From NCBI GenBank assembly GCA_964511965.1, contig CAZEGF010000006.1, forward strand, positions 20,610-84,609: a DNA stretch of 64,000 bases. Reading direction: 5' to 3'. Below are positions 38,646 to 46,963 of this stretch, one piece after another (positions within the stretch are counted from its first letter, which is position 1; each line of letters opens with the position of its first letter). The notes beneath the pieces were generated by a model. The model saw only the letters and a list, made by a program, of their open reading frames with translations. It was not told the origin of the DNA and ran no database searches. The position numbers and the translations under genes are program-made. The stretch is from JAUSNA01 sp964511965 (GTDB lineage: Bacteria > Patescibacteriota > Microgenomatia > Levybacterales > GWA1-39-11).

Positions 38646-40820
38646 ATGCCAAAAAGAAAAAAGAGAAAACCCTACAAAAGAAGAAGTAAAGGACTCCAGC
38701 TCAAAAAAGGAACAGTATACACACTATCTGCAGTAGGGCTTGTCTTTGCGGCACTAGCATCAGCCGCTTCATACACGAGAAATGGTTCTGCTTTGATTCA
38801 GATCAATGATTACTTGATAAATTTCTTCGGATTTTTTTCATTTTTAATTCCTATTATTTGTGTTCTTGTAGCCTTATTTATATTGCAAATGAAAAATAGT
38901 CTCTCCCGTCCAAATATTTCAATTGGTTTTATTGTATTTACTATTTCAATTCTCGGTTTATTCCAAAGTGGAATGGTAGGACACGATCTCTATTTCTACA
39001 CAAACAATATTATTGGTCCTATTCTTACCATGACCCTTTTTGCACTCGGTGCATTTATTGGATTTGTGGTTTGTATGAATTTGTCATTTACAGAGATTGG
39101 AATGTTTCTTTTCTCCTCTGTTAAAAATGCAGGGGTTGGTGTTGGAAAAGGAGTAACTCCATTACTAAAAACTAAAGATAAATTTGCGACCGATATGGCT
39201 CCCATGACAATTAAAGGTCTTGGTGATGATGATCTTAAAATATCTGAGGCAAAGGTTGAAAAAGTTGCAGCTCCCGCCAAATCAGCAGCTCCAATCCCGA
39301 TGCCTACAAAGAAAGGTGTCCTACCAGAAGAAATGATATTAAATAAACCACTCGAGATGGGTATGTGGGAATACCCTCCGTTCTCGCTTCTTGCAGAGAA
39401 TAAGGATAAGAAACGTGATACCGGAGATGTTAAAAGAATTGCGGGAACAATTGAGCGCACTCTTCAAAGCTTTGGTGTTAAGGCTCAGGTTGCAGAAATT
39501 AATGTAGGTCCATCAGTTACCCAGTATGCAATTAGAATTCCTGAAGGAACCAAACTTACAAAAATAACAACACTTGCAAATGATTTGGCCCTTGCAACCG
39601 AGGCTCCGGGTGGGCAAATCAGAATTGAAGCACCAATTCCCGGTAGAAGTCTTGTTGGAATTGAAATACCAAATAAATCTTTGGAATTTGTATCGCTTCG
39701 CACAATGCTTGAGAGCAAGAAAATGCAGGAATCCAAGTCAAAATTGGCTGTTCCATTGGGACTTAATGTTTCGGGTGAGGTAGTAGTTGCCGATATTGCA
39801 AAGATGCCACATACCTTGATAGCCGGTACCACCGGTTCCGGAAAATCTGTCATGGTAAATGCATTTATTGCTTCAATACTATTTCGAGCATCTCCTTCTG
39901 AAGTTAAATTTATTATGATTGACCCTAAAAGGGTTGAGTTGACCGGATACAACGACATCCCACACTTACTGTCCCCAGTTATTGTGGAAGCAGACCAGTC
40001 GGTTAGTGCTTTGAAATGGGCTTTAAAAGAAATGGATAAGCGTTACACGAAATTTGCTGAAGCCGGAGTAAAAAATATTGATAGCTACAATGAACTTGCT
40101 GGATTTCAGGCAATTCCTTATATCGTTATTGTCATGGACGAGTTAGCTGACCTTATGGCGCTTGCTCCGGTTGAGGTTGAGGATAGTATTGCTCGTCTTG
40201 CTCAAATGGCCCGTGCTACCGGAATTCATTTAGTTCTTGCTACACAAAGACCTTCGGTTGATGTCATAACCGGACTTATCAAAGCAAATATTCCTTGTCG
40301 TATCGCCTTTAACGTTTCATCAGGAATTGACTCAAAAGTTGTTATTGATTCTCCTGGCGCCGAAAAGTTATTAGGAAAAGGAGACATGCTTTTTGTCCCT
40401 CCAGACCAGGCGCGGCCAACACGCATTCAGGGAACATTTGTATCAGATCAAGATGTAAAGCGTCTTGTTAACTTTATAAAGTCTAAAGGAATTCCTGTAG
40501 AATACACCTCAGAAGTTATTGAGCAAGCCGTTAACATAAAGGGCCGTGGGGGTAGTCTTTCAACCGTTAATGCAGGTGGGGACGGGCGAGATGAATTATT
40601 TGAACAAACAGTCAGAATGATTAGTCAGCACGATAGAGCGTCAGCTTCACTTATTCAAAGACGATTACAAGTTGGTTTTAATCGTGCAGCCCGTCTTTTG
40701 GAACAATTAGAAGAAGCAGGCGTTGTGGGTCCTGCTGATGGGTCAAAGCCCCGCGATGTATTAGTACGAAATGCTGATGAGTTCCTCAACGGCCCACAAC
40801 AGGAAGAGTTTAGTAGTTAG
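38646..40820 (+). CDS. ftsK: FtsK/SpoIIIE DNA translocase
   Basis: 724 residues. A basic N-terminus (PKRKKRKPYKRRSKG) leads into four membrane helices (about 25-180), a linker, then the alpha/beta motor with Walker A GTTGSGKS (394-401), Walker B IVIVMDELADLM, ATQRPSVDVITG and RIAFNVSSGIDSKVVID. It ends with the gamma winged-helix domain (SASLIQRRLQVGFNRAARLL), which reads chromosome polarity signals. It pumps DNA through the division septum. An SD (AAGGAG) lies 14-19 bases upstream of the ATG. Confidence 0.96.
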   Translation: MPKRKKRKPYKRRSKGLQLKKGTVYTLSAVGLVFAALASAASYTRNGSALIQINDYLINFFGFFSFLIPIICVLVALFILQMKNSLSRPNISIGFIVFTISILGLFQSGMVGHDLYFYTNNIIGPILTMTLFALGAFIGFVVCMNLSFTEIGMFLFSSVKNAGVGVGKGVTPLLKTKDKFATDMAPMTIKGLGDDDLKISEAKVEKVAAPAKSAAPIPMPTKKGVLPEEMILNKPLEMGMWEYPPFSLLAENKDKKRDTGDVKRIAGTIERTLQSFGVKAQVAEINVGPSVTQYAIRIPEGTKLTKITTLANDLALATEAPGGQIRIEAPIPGRSLVGIEIPNKSLEFVSLRTMLESKKMQESKSKLAVPLGLNVSGEVVVADIAKMPHTLIAGTTGSGKSVMVNAFIASILFRASPSEVKFIMIDPKRVELTGYNDIPHLLSPVIVEADQSVSALKWALKEMDKRYTKFAEAGVKNIDSYNELAGFQAIPYIVIVMDELADLMALAPVEVEDSIARLAQMARATGIHLVLATQRPSVDVITGLIKANIPCRIAFNVSSGIDSKVVIDSPGAEKLLGKGDMLFVPPDQARPTRIQGTFVSDQDVKRLVNFIKSKGIPVEYTSEVIEQAVNIKGRGGSLSTVNAGGDGRDELFEQTVRMISQHDRASASLIQRRLQVGFNRAARLLEQLEEAGVVGPADGSKPRDVLVRNADEFLNGPQQEEFSS

Positions 40821-40837
40821 AAGCTATTAGCCAGAAG
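40810..40837. repeat. heptamer-phased array after ftsK
   Basis: TTAGTAG, TTAGAAG (containing the ftsK stop), CTATTAG, CCAGAAG. Confidence 0.6.
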
Positions 40838-40850
40838 CAAACTAATAATT

Positions 40851-41477
40851 ATGAGAAAGATTTCTGAGATTCTTTCCGATGCCCGAATTGAAAAAGGTTA
40901 TTCCTTGGAGCATGTAGTAAAAGCTACAAAAATCCGCAAAGAATTTCTTATAGCAATTGAAGAAGGGAGATATTTTGATCTTCCATCTGAGAGTTATGCA
41001 TTGGGTTTTATAAAAAACTATGCTGTTTTTGTTGGGGTTGATAAAAATAAAGCCGCGGCACTTTTTAGGAGAGAGTATGAAGGTGGGCATAGCAAGGTTT
41101 TACCTACTTTCAAAAGTAAAGACAGAAAATTAACGAGAAAAATATTTTTAACTCCAAGAAATCTTATTATTTCTCTTGTTGTAATAGTCATATTTGGATA
41201 CATTGCTTTTCAGTACGGGTCATTTTTCCTGGGACCTCGTCTGGAAGTACTAACCCCAAAAGACCACTCTTTGGTTCGGAACAATATTGTTGAGGTGAGT
41301 GGCAAAACAGACCCTTATGCCACAGTTTTGATCAACAATGAGGAGTCATATGTTCAACTTGACGGTACTTTCAAAAAAACCCTCTACCTTTTTGAAGGTC
41401 AACGCCAAATAACTATCGATTCAAAAAACAGGAACGGTAAAAATACCAGAAAAGTCCTTCAAGTTATTGTACGCTAG
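40851..41477 (+). CDS. RodZ-like helix-turn-helix membrane protein
   Basis: 208 residues. Residues 1-75 are the RodZ-type HTH_25 domain (ISEILSDARIEKGYSLEHVV, TKIRKEFLIAIEEGRYFDLP, GFIKNYAVFVG). A membrane helix lies at about 105-125 (LIISLVVIVIFGYIAFQYGS). An outer domain (LEVLTPKDHSLVRNNIVEVS, GKTDPYATVLINNEESYVQL) has the form of a small immunoglobulin-like fold. RodZ links the MreB cytoskeleton to the wall machinery; no mreB is in this window. Placed 30 bases after ftsK, so co-expression with division functions is likely. Confidence 0.82.
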   Translation: MRKISEILSDARIEKGYSLEHVVKATKIRKEFLIAIEEGRYFDLPSESYALGFIKNYAVFVGVDKNKAAALFRREYEGGHSKVLPTFKSKDRKLTRKIFLTPRNLIISLVVIVIFGYIAFQYGSFFLGPRLEVLTPKDHSLVRNNIVEVSGKTDPYATVLINNEESYVQLDGTFKKTLYLFEGQRQITIDSKNRNGKNTRKVLQVIVR

Positions 41478-41583
41478 TACGGAATCTATATAGTTTGTAC
41501 CTACTTTGAGATATTGATTTAAAAATTTTCACATGATAGGCTGAAGACCACCGATGTAAAGTATACGTCGGCAAGCTTTGCTT

Positions 41584-41859
41584 ATGATAGATACTGTCCA
41601 GGCTGTTCTACTATTTGTTATCGTGCTTTTGACTATTCTTTTTGTAGTTTTGGGCATTCAAGTTTTTTATATATTAAAAGACCTTCGAGTTACTCTTAAA
41701 AGAACAAATAACATCCTTGAGAATGCTGAAAAAGTCTCCGATGGAGTAAGCAATTCAATTGAATCGGTTCAAAATATGTTTGGTGGTGCTTCAACCATTG
41801 GATCTATAGCCGGACTTTTATCAATGTTCCGGCGTAAATCAAAGGAGAAAGAATCGTAA
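41584..41859 (+). CDS. small membrane protein with amphipathic tail
   Basis: 91 residues: a long N-terminal membrane helix (about 4-26), a heptad-patterned region (DLRVTLKRTNNILENAEKVS, then SNSIESVQNMF) and a basic end. This is the layout of DUF948-like proteins (membrane helix plus coiled coil). The next gene begins one base after its stop. ATG 41584 is preferred over the TTG two codons upstream. The 106-base gap to the RodZ-like gene holds an imperfect hairpin (about 41551-41571) and nothing else I can name. Confidence 0.7.
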   Translation: MIDTVQAVLLFVIVLLTILFVVLGIQVFYILKDLRVTLKRTNNILENAEKVSDGVSNSIESVQNMFGGASTIGSIAGLLSMFRRKSKEKES

Positions 41860-41860
41860 T

Positions 41861-42154
41861 ATGCAAGAGAAACATGGACCTAGCGGACTTCTGGTTGGGC
41901 TTATAATAGGCGCTGCAGTCGGTGCTTTGGTTAGTACAAAAAAAGGCCGAAAAATTCTCAAAGATGTAATTGACTACGGTATCGAATACGTTGGAAACAC
42001 CGTTGACATGGAGGATATTGAAACAATCCTTAACGATGATGAAGAAGAAATGATGGGTGGAGAAGTAGAAGCTGAAGGAAAAGTGGAAAAAGAGACAGAA
42101 CCAGAAGAACCCTCCCGCCGCAAGAGACTATTTAGAGGAATTAAGAGGAAATAG
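41861..42154 (+). CDS. YtxH-like small membrane protein
   Basis: 97 residues: a Gly/Ala-rich membrane helix right at the N-terminus (GLLVGLIIGAAVGALVSTKKG, with the typical KKGR boundary), then a helical and strongly acidic part (DEEEMMGGEVEAEGKVEKE), ending in a basic cluster. This matches the YtxH/DUF883 style of general envelope-stress proteins. The SD AAAGGAGAAAG lies in the end of the preceding gene, so the pair is an operon. Function unknown. Confidence 0.65.
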   Translation: MQEKHGPSGLLVGLIIGAAVGALVSTKKGRKILKDVIDYGIEYVGNTVDMEDIETILNDDEEEMMGGEVEAEGKVEKETEPEEPSRRKRLFRGIKRK

Positions 42155-43517
42155 CAGGATACCATCTTGTTATATTATTGGGTTCCTTTTCTCTGATAAT
42201 TTTTCCAGTTTCTATAAGTTTATTTATATACATATTTATTGCCTTGTGGGGTAGACCTGATTCCTTAAGGGTTTTCATGATATCAGTAGTTCTTATTCCT
42301 GGATTTTGTAATATGATTTCATTGATTTTAATTAAGCTTGTGGAGTTGTTTATCGAATTCCCTTTATTCGACGATTCTTTATGAATAGCAAGCGCTTTAG
42401 GAGCATATTCTTCCCAGGGAATATTTCTCCATTTATCTCTGAGGGCTTTCCCTTCTGGAGTATCAGTAAGAGCGATCCTTAAAGGTTCTAAAACCTCGGT
42501 TACTAATTTTTCTCCTTCTTGAAGAATAGTCACAACAGATAAATTTCTCCCACCCTTAAATTCACCTCTATTTAAATATCCACCACGTGCTAGGTCTAAA
42601 ACAAGATTGCTAGCAACATTTCTTGTGCTGTTTGGGTTCTTTTTTTGCATCTCTGAATGTACTGCATCGATATTGAATTCACTTACCCCTTTTTGTGTAA
42701 GTGATGAAATTGCTTCAAGGGCTGGTTTAAGGTTATATTTGTGTGTAGTGTGTGGGATATCGTGAAAATCTGGATTTATACTATAATTGATTTTCATTTT
42801 TGAATTATCAGGACTTACGGAATCAAATAAAACAAGACCTTCATCCTGAAGTGCTGAGAGGGCATATGGAGCAACATTTGCTGGGCTTTCCAAAAAATCT
42901 ATTATATCAACGATCCTGATATCCGAATCATTTTTTCTCTTTGCTAAATATTCTAATATTCTTGCTCTGTTGTAGGGTGCACGTGAATCTGTTTTTGAAA
43001 TCGTAGATCCTAAAATTTTCTCAAATGCAATATTATTTTCGGCGGCATATTTTAGTAAAAATTTTGATATAGGATCTCCATACTCCCTCCCTGCTTGCGT
43101 TTGTGTAAATCCTACTGATTTTTCTTGAAAACCGGTATGGTATCCGACATCTTCAGCAACCATCCCAATAGGTATTAGAGATCTTTTTGCATGACCTCTT
43201 TGTACAGCCCTTGCCGTTTTCCACGCTCCGTCAGAATTATGTACAAATGTCCTATGGAGGTCACCGCTTGAAATTATTGTTCCAGGAATGTTTGGAATGG
43301 AAAGGAACGTAATTTGTTTTCCAGCATGATTGGCAATAGACGAAAGAATAGCCGCATACCGTTCTTCCGGATCTGCTGGAAATTCCGATAGTCTGGTGAT
43401 TTCATCTTGTTCTACGTGTGGATCTTTTAACTCTGACACGATTCTTAATGCTTGTCTGGAGTCTGGATCTTGATGGGTTAAAATAAAGCTTCCATAAGAA
43501 GTTCCTTCATTTTCCAT
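42141..43517 (-). CDS. protein with several winged-helix-like segments, unknown function
   Basis: 458 residues, no membrane segment. Residues 1-170 look like an alpha/beta domain of unknown type (FILTHQDPDSRQALRIVSEL, ITFLSIPNIPGTIISSGDLH). At least three helix-turn-helix-like modules follow: about 195-245 (RARILEYLAKRKNDSDIRIVD), 285-340 (ISSLTQKGVSEFNIDAVHSE) and 405-455 (INEIILQNPGIRTTDIMKTL). A DNA- or RNA-binding regulator is plausible. It lies 25 bases downstream of the phosphoribosyltransferase gene on the same strand but has its own -10 (TGA-TACGAT) six bases from the ATG. It overlaps the end of the convergent YtxH-like gene by 14 bases. Confidence 0.7.
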   Translation of the reverse strand: MENEGTSYGSFILTHQDPDSRQALRIVSELKDPHVEQDEITRLSEFPADPEERYAAILSSIANHAGKQITFLSIPNIPGTIISSGDLHRTFVHNSDGAWKTARAVQRGHAKRSLIPIGMVAEDVGYHTGFQEKSVGFTQTQAGREYGDPISKFLLKYAAENNIAFEKILGSTISKTDSRAPYNRARILEYLAKRKNDSDIRIVDIIDFLESPANVAPYALSALQDEGLVLFDSVSPDNSKMKINYSINPDFHDIPHTTHKYNLKPALEAISSLTQKGVSEFNIDAVHSEMQKKNPNSTRNVASNLVLDLARGGYLNRGEFKGGRNLSVVTILQEGEKLVTEVLEPLRIALTDTPEGKALRDKWRNIPWEEYAPKALAIHKESSNKGNSINNSTSLIKINEIILQNPGIRTTDIMKTLKESGLPHKAINMYINKLIETGKIIREKEPNNITRWYPAISS

Positions 43518-43523
43518 ACATAA

Positions 43524-43529
43524 ATCGTA
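43524..43529 (-). promoter_or_regulatory. extended -10 element of the 458-residue gene
   Basis: TGA-TACGAT on the minus strand, six bases before the ATG. Confidence 0.45.
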
Positions 43530-43542
43530 TCATAATAGGTTT

Positions 43543-44208
43543 TTAAGTGCTAAATTTATCTGCCCACGCAACCGGATCTTTGTGCCAATCTTTCACAAAG
43601 TCAACTTGTTCATTTGGCCAGTATCCATGTTGATCAGCAACTTCCAAAACGTCAGGAAGAGTGGTTAGAGTAACCAAATGAATCCCTGCATTTTCTAACC
43701 GTTTTCTAGAATCAAAAAGCTCATAAGAAAAAATCGCATAAGCAGTATCTACAATTGCGCCCTTAGCTCTTATTGCCTCTGCAGATTTAAGTATTCCATC
43801 TCCTGTACTTACAGTGTCTTCCATGATTACGACCGTATCTCCTTCGTTTACAATCCCTTCAACTTGATCACCAGCACCATGATCTTTCGGATTTGGTCGG
43901 ACGGGCACTTGAGGGATCCTAAGTCGATCGCCAACTCCTTTTGTCCATGGAGGACCAGCTGAAACAACACCGGCTAGAAGATCGGGACGTTTTGCAAATT
44001 GCATTTTAGAAACAAAATGGTCAACAACTTTTGTACTTCCATCAAGATCTCCGTGTAATATCCTTAGGTTAGAGTAAAAAGGGGTTAAAAGACCACCGCT
44101 CCATATGTATTTTGGATAGTCAGCAATACTAAACACCTTGTCGCCGAGAAGAATCTGAGCAACTTCTACTTCTGAAGAAAATTCTGGAGGGCTTACTCTT
44201 TCTGCCAT
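43543..44208 (-). CDS. orotate phosphoribosyltransferase-like protein
   Basis: 221 residues. Type I phosphoribosyltransferase with the PRPP-binding signature VVIMEDTVSTGDGILKSAEA (the acidic pair Glu-Asp followed by Thr, Ser, Thr, Gly) and the OPRT-type loop NPKDHGAGDQVEG that closes over the active site. The N-terminal FSIADYPKYIWSGGLLTPFY is like OPRT too. It would convert orotate plus PRPP to OMP, but no other pyrimidine synthesis gene is present, so a salvage or related reaction is possible. Start fixed by TGC-TACTAT six bases upstream. Confidence 0.8.
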   Translation of the reverse strand: MAERVSPPEFSSEVEVAQILLGDKVFSIADYPKYIWSGGLLTPFYSNLRILHGDLDGSTKVVDHFVSKMQFAKRPDLLAGVVSAGPPWTKGVGDRLRIPQVPVRPNPKDHGAGDQVEGIVNEGDTVVIMEDTVSTGDGILKSAEAIRAKGAIVDTAYAIFSYELFDSRKRLENAGIHLVTLTTLPDVLEVADQHGYWPNEQVDFVKDWHKDPVAWADKFST

Positions 44209-44214
44209 GGCTTA

Positions 44215-44220
44215 ATAGTA
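44215..44220 (-). promoter_or_regulatory. extended -10 element of the OPRT-like gene
   Basis: TGC-TACTAT on the minus strand, six bases before the ATG. Confidence 0.5.
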
Positions 44221-44339
44221 GCAGTTTGATTTGATATTTCAAGAAGGGTTTGTACATAGTCTTGGTGCAATTTTTGTTTAAAAGATATAAAATTCACTTA
44301 GAATTTGTTATACCCGTAGGGTGCAATTCCTATACTTAT

Positions 44340-45287
44340 ATGAGAAAAAAGGTTGTATTTGTTGGTGGAGGAACCGGTGGATTTACAGTCCTTACAGGAC
44401 TTCGGGCGTATGACTATGATCTTTCAGCGATCGTTAATATGGCAGATGATGGTGGATCAACAGGAGTACTTCGGGAAGAATTTGGAACACTACCGGCAGG
44501 GGACATAAGACGCGCTCTCATTGCTCTTTCTGACAGCAACAAGAAAGTTTTGTCAGAATTGTTTAATTTCCGGTTTGAAGAAAGTTCTTCTCTTCACGGA
44601 CACAGCATGGGGAATTTACTTCTAACCGCTCTTGAGAAAATTACCGGTGATTTTGGAAGTGCAGTAAAAGAAGCTGGCGAGGTTCTAAATATTGATGGAA
44701 AAGTAATCCCGGTAACTTTAACCCCTACAACTCTTCATGCAACACTTACTGACGGGAAAGAAATAATTGGTGAGACAAATATAGATATTCCAAAGCATGA
44801 TGGAACTATAACTATTAAAAATGTATTTTTGGAGCCTGAAGTTAGCGTCAATCCAGAGGCTTTAAAGGCTTTAGGAGAAGCAGATTTTATCATTCTTGGT
44901 CCCGGAGACGTATATACGTCAATTATCCCAAATTTAATAATTCATGGAGTGTCTGATGCAATAAAAAATTCAAAGGCAAAGCTTATATATAACGTAAATA
45001 TCATGACGAAATTTGGAGAGACAAATGGATTTGCAGCATCAAGTTTTGTTTCGAAAATGGAAGAATTTGTCGGACCGGAAAGAATAGATGTTATTACAGT
45101 CAACACTCAAAAACCAACAGGTGAAATTGTTGAAAGATATAAAGATGAGAAAGTAGAATTTGTTGAAAATGATTTGGGTGATGACCCAAGAGTAGTAACC
45201 GGGGATTTTTTGAGAGATGGAAAGTTCCTACGTCACGATAGCGAGAAGTTAGCAAATGCACTGAGTGAGATAATAAGAAGCGTTTAG
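44340..45287 (+). CDS. yvcK: YvcK/CofD-like gluconeogenesis and morphogenesis factor
   Basis: 315 residues from ATG 44340. Family marks: VVFVGGGTGGFTVLTGLRAY at the N-terminus, MADDGGSTGVLREEFGTLPA, GDIRRALIAL, LHGHSMGNLLLTALEKITGD and ILGPGDVYTSIIPNL. YvcK binds UDP-sugars and is needed for cell shape and wall synthesis on gluconeogenic substrates in Bacillus. The frame is open to 44250, but the Rossmann motif should be N-terminal and a promoter-like TGT-TATACC lies in between. It is followed by nth after 17 bases. Confidence 0.9.
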   Translation: MRKKVVFVGGGTGGFTVLTGLRAYDYDLSAIVNMADDGGSTGVLREEFGTLPAGDIRRALIALSDSNKKVLSELFNFRFEESSSLHGHSMGNLLLTALEKITGDFGSAVKEAGEVLNIDGKVIPVTLTPTTLHATLTDGKEIIGETNIDIPKHDGTITIKNVFLEPEVSVNPEALKALGEADFIILGPGDVYTSIIPNLIIHGVSDAIKNSKAKLIYNVNIMTKFGETNGFAASSFVSKMEEFVGPERIDVITVNTQKPTGEIVERYKDEKVEFVENDLGDDPRVVTGDFLRDGKFLRHDSEKLANALSEIIRSV

Positions 45288-45295
45288 GGTTTAGT
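45282..45295. repeat. short heptamer duplication at the yvcK stop
   Basis: GTTTAGG, GTTTAGT: two units, the first containing the yvcK TAG stop. The weakest member of the set. Confidence 0.35.
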
Positions 45296-45304
45296 TAAAT
45301 CAAT

Positions 45305-45925
45305 ATGGACAAAAAGGAGAAAGCGGAAAAAATTGTTAAAAAATTGAAGGAGTTGTTTCCTGATCCGAAAACTCCTTTAAAGCATAGCAACCCTTGGGAG
45401 TTGTATGTTGCAGTTGCTCTTTCAGCACAACAAACAGATGTTGGAGTAAACAAAGTAACAGAATCGTTATTTAAAAAATATAAAAAATTAGATGATTATA
45501 GGAAGGCAACTTTAGAAGAATTCGAACAAGACATACGGTCCATTAACTTTTACAAAGGAAAAGCAAAGGCAATAAAAAAGGCCGCCGATATTGTTTCAGA
45601 ACAATATAAAGGACAGATGCCTCAAAAAATGGAAGAATTGATTGCGCTTCCATTTATTGGAAGAAAAACCGCAAATGTAATTTTACAAGAAGCTTTTGGA
45701 ATATCAGATGGTGTAGTTGTTGATACTCATGTTAAAAGATTGTCAAACTTGTTTGGTTTGTCTACTCAAAAAGACCCGGTAAAAATTGAGAAGGATCTGA
45801 TGGAGTTATTGCCACAAAAAGATTGGCGCGGATTTGGTCTGGGTATGATTTATTATGGCCGGACTTATTGTAAGGCCAGTTGCAAACACACCGATTGCCC
45901 ACTAAGAGAGTATATTAATATATGA
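45305..45925 (+). CDS. nth: endonuclease III-like glycosylase with an incomplete iron-sulfur motif
   Basis: 206 residues. DNA glycosylase/AP lyase for oxidised pyrimidines: ALSAQQTDVGVNKVT (38-52), helix-hairpin-helix LPFIGRKTANVIL with catalytic Lys121, and VVVDTHVKRL with catalytic Asp140. The C-terminal cluster loop is odd: only three cysteines (Cys189, Cys193, Cys198) with non-standard spacing, and the chain ends in REYINI where the fourth should be. The 4Fe-4S cluster is probably absent or atypical. Its stop overlaps the next start by 4 bases. Confidence 0.88.
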   Translation: MDKKEKAEKIVKKLKELFPDPKTPLKHSNPWELYVAVALSAQQTDVGVNKVTESLFKKYKKLDDYRKATLEEFEQDIRSINFYKGKAKAIKKAADIVSEQYKGQMPQKMEELIALPFIGRKTANVILQEAFGISDGVVVDTHVKRLSNLFGLSTQKDPVKIEKDLMELLPQKDWRGFGLGMIYYGRTYCKASCKHTDCPLREYINI

Positions 45926-46581
45926 CTGATCAAATAAATGAGCAAGACCAAAACCTCAAAGATTTACTAGGATTTGATCCAAAAGATAATGGAGAAGGAG
46001 CTGTTTTGCCAGGTAAAACTTCAATTCCAAAGGATGTTCAGATTAAATTTTCAGAGACGGTACATTATAGTTTTAATGACGAGCGAATAGACCCTTCAAG
46101 ACTTTTATTTGTAGCAAAAGATGGAGATATGGTAATAAGAGAATACTGGGCTTGGTCAAGAAATTCAGAAACAAGAGAGGTTGATTTAGTCCCAAACATT
46201 GCCCTTAGAATTACGGATGATGGAATAGCAATTGATTGGCCTACGGATGACTCTCATGGTTATACAATGCATAGAAATAATACGATGGTATTCTTTGGAG
46301 CCAATGGGGTTGAAATTAATCTTCGTAATGAAGAGGGTGCTGACCCAATAAATATTGAATGGGATAGTGAAGGTAAATTAAAAAATGCGGGTAAATGGGA
46401 TTATGGTCTTAAATTTGGTGATAGACAATATGATATTCCTAAACATTTAGATATCCAGGCAGTGAAAGATTTGAGGTTACCTGGGCCATTAGTAAAAGAT
46501 CCTTTTAATGCACCGAGTGAATTTGATATTGCTTGGAAAACATCAAGCCCTTTGGAATTTATGGGTATTAAACCGGCTTAG
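45922..46581 (+). CDS. hypothetical cytoplasmic protein, unknown function
   Basis: 219 residues, start overlapping the nth stop by 4 bases (ATGA), so co-translated. Acidic, soluble, no signal or membrane segment. It seems beta-rich (IKFSETVHYSFNDERID, LFVAKDGDMVIREYWAWSRN, NIALRITDDGIAIDWP, MVFFGANGVEINLRNEEG). No family recognised. Coupling with nth is positional only and does not prove a repair role. Confidence 0.65.
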   Translation: MTDQINEQDQNLKDLLGFDPKDNGEGAVLPGKTSIPKDVQIKFSETVHYSFNDERIDPSRLLFVAKDGDMVIREYWAWSRNSETREVDLVPNIALRITDDGIAIDWPTDDSHGYTMHRNNTMVFFGANGVEINLRNEEGADPINIEWDSEGKLKNAGKWDYGLKFGDRQYDIPKHLDIQAVKDLRLPGPLVKDPFNAPSEFDIAWKTSSPLEFMGIKPA

Positions 46582-46585
46582 TAAA

Positions 46586-46882
46586 TTATTCTCTCCCTCG
46601 GTCTAAAGCATGAAGACCAATTAAAAATGCACCTGCACCTACAGAAATAAGAAGACCAATATCCTGCGGATTAAGATCTAATTCATTTTTTGGACCCATA
46701 TCAGAATCTATACCTGAATGTAGTACTTCAGCATTCTCAGTTTGTAATCGTGTATGGTGATCCGGAATTGAGTTTATTTCATCAATTGTGTAACAAACAC
46801 TACTCGTAAGTACCGCAAATCCAGCAACGTACCCAGCGGCAGTAAGAACATCTCTTTTTGAACTTTTAAATCTTTCAAGCAT
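46586..46882 (-). CDS. small two-TM protein, unknown function
   Basis: 98 residues from ATG 46882: a basic start (MLERFKSSKRD), a first membrane helix (about 13-33), a polar acidic loop with one Cys before it, and a second helix (about 75-92). The frame is open to 46930, but TGG-TACAAT exactly six bases before 46882 and the positive N-terminus favour the short form. It ends four bases from the stop of the convergent gene. No family recognised. Confidence 0.6.
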   Translation of the reverse strand: MLERFKSSKRDVLTAAGYVAGFAVLTSSVCYTIDEINSIPDHHTRLQTENAEVLHSGIDSDMGPKNELDLNPQDIGLLISVGAGAFLIGLHALDRGRE

Positions 46883-46888
46883 AGGCGA

Positions 46889-46894
46889 ATTGTA
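46889..46894 (-). promoter_or_regulatory. extended -10 element of the two-TM gene
   Basis: TGG-TACAAT on the minus strand, six bases before the ATG at 46882. Confidence 0.5.
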
Positions 46895-46951
46895 CCAAAA
46901 ATTGTTAAGTTCTTGTGAGGTTATTATCAAGCCTCAAATGAAGCTTAGCCC

Positions 46952-46957
46952 TATACT
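46952..46957 (+). promoter_or_regulatory. -10 element of the 46964 gene
   Basis: TATACT, six bases before the ATG, no TGn extension and no SD. Confidence 0.4.
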
Positions 46958-46963
46958 GCAACT

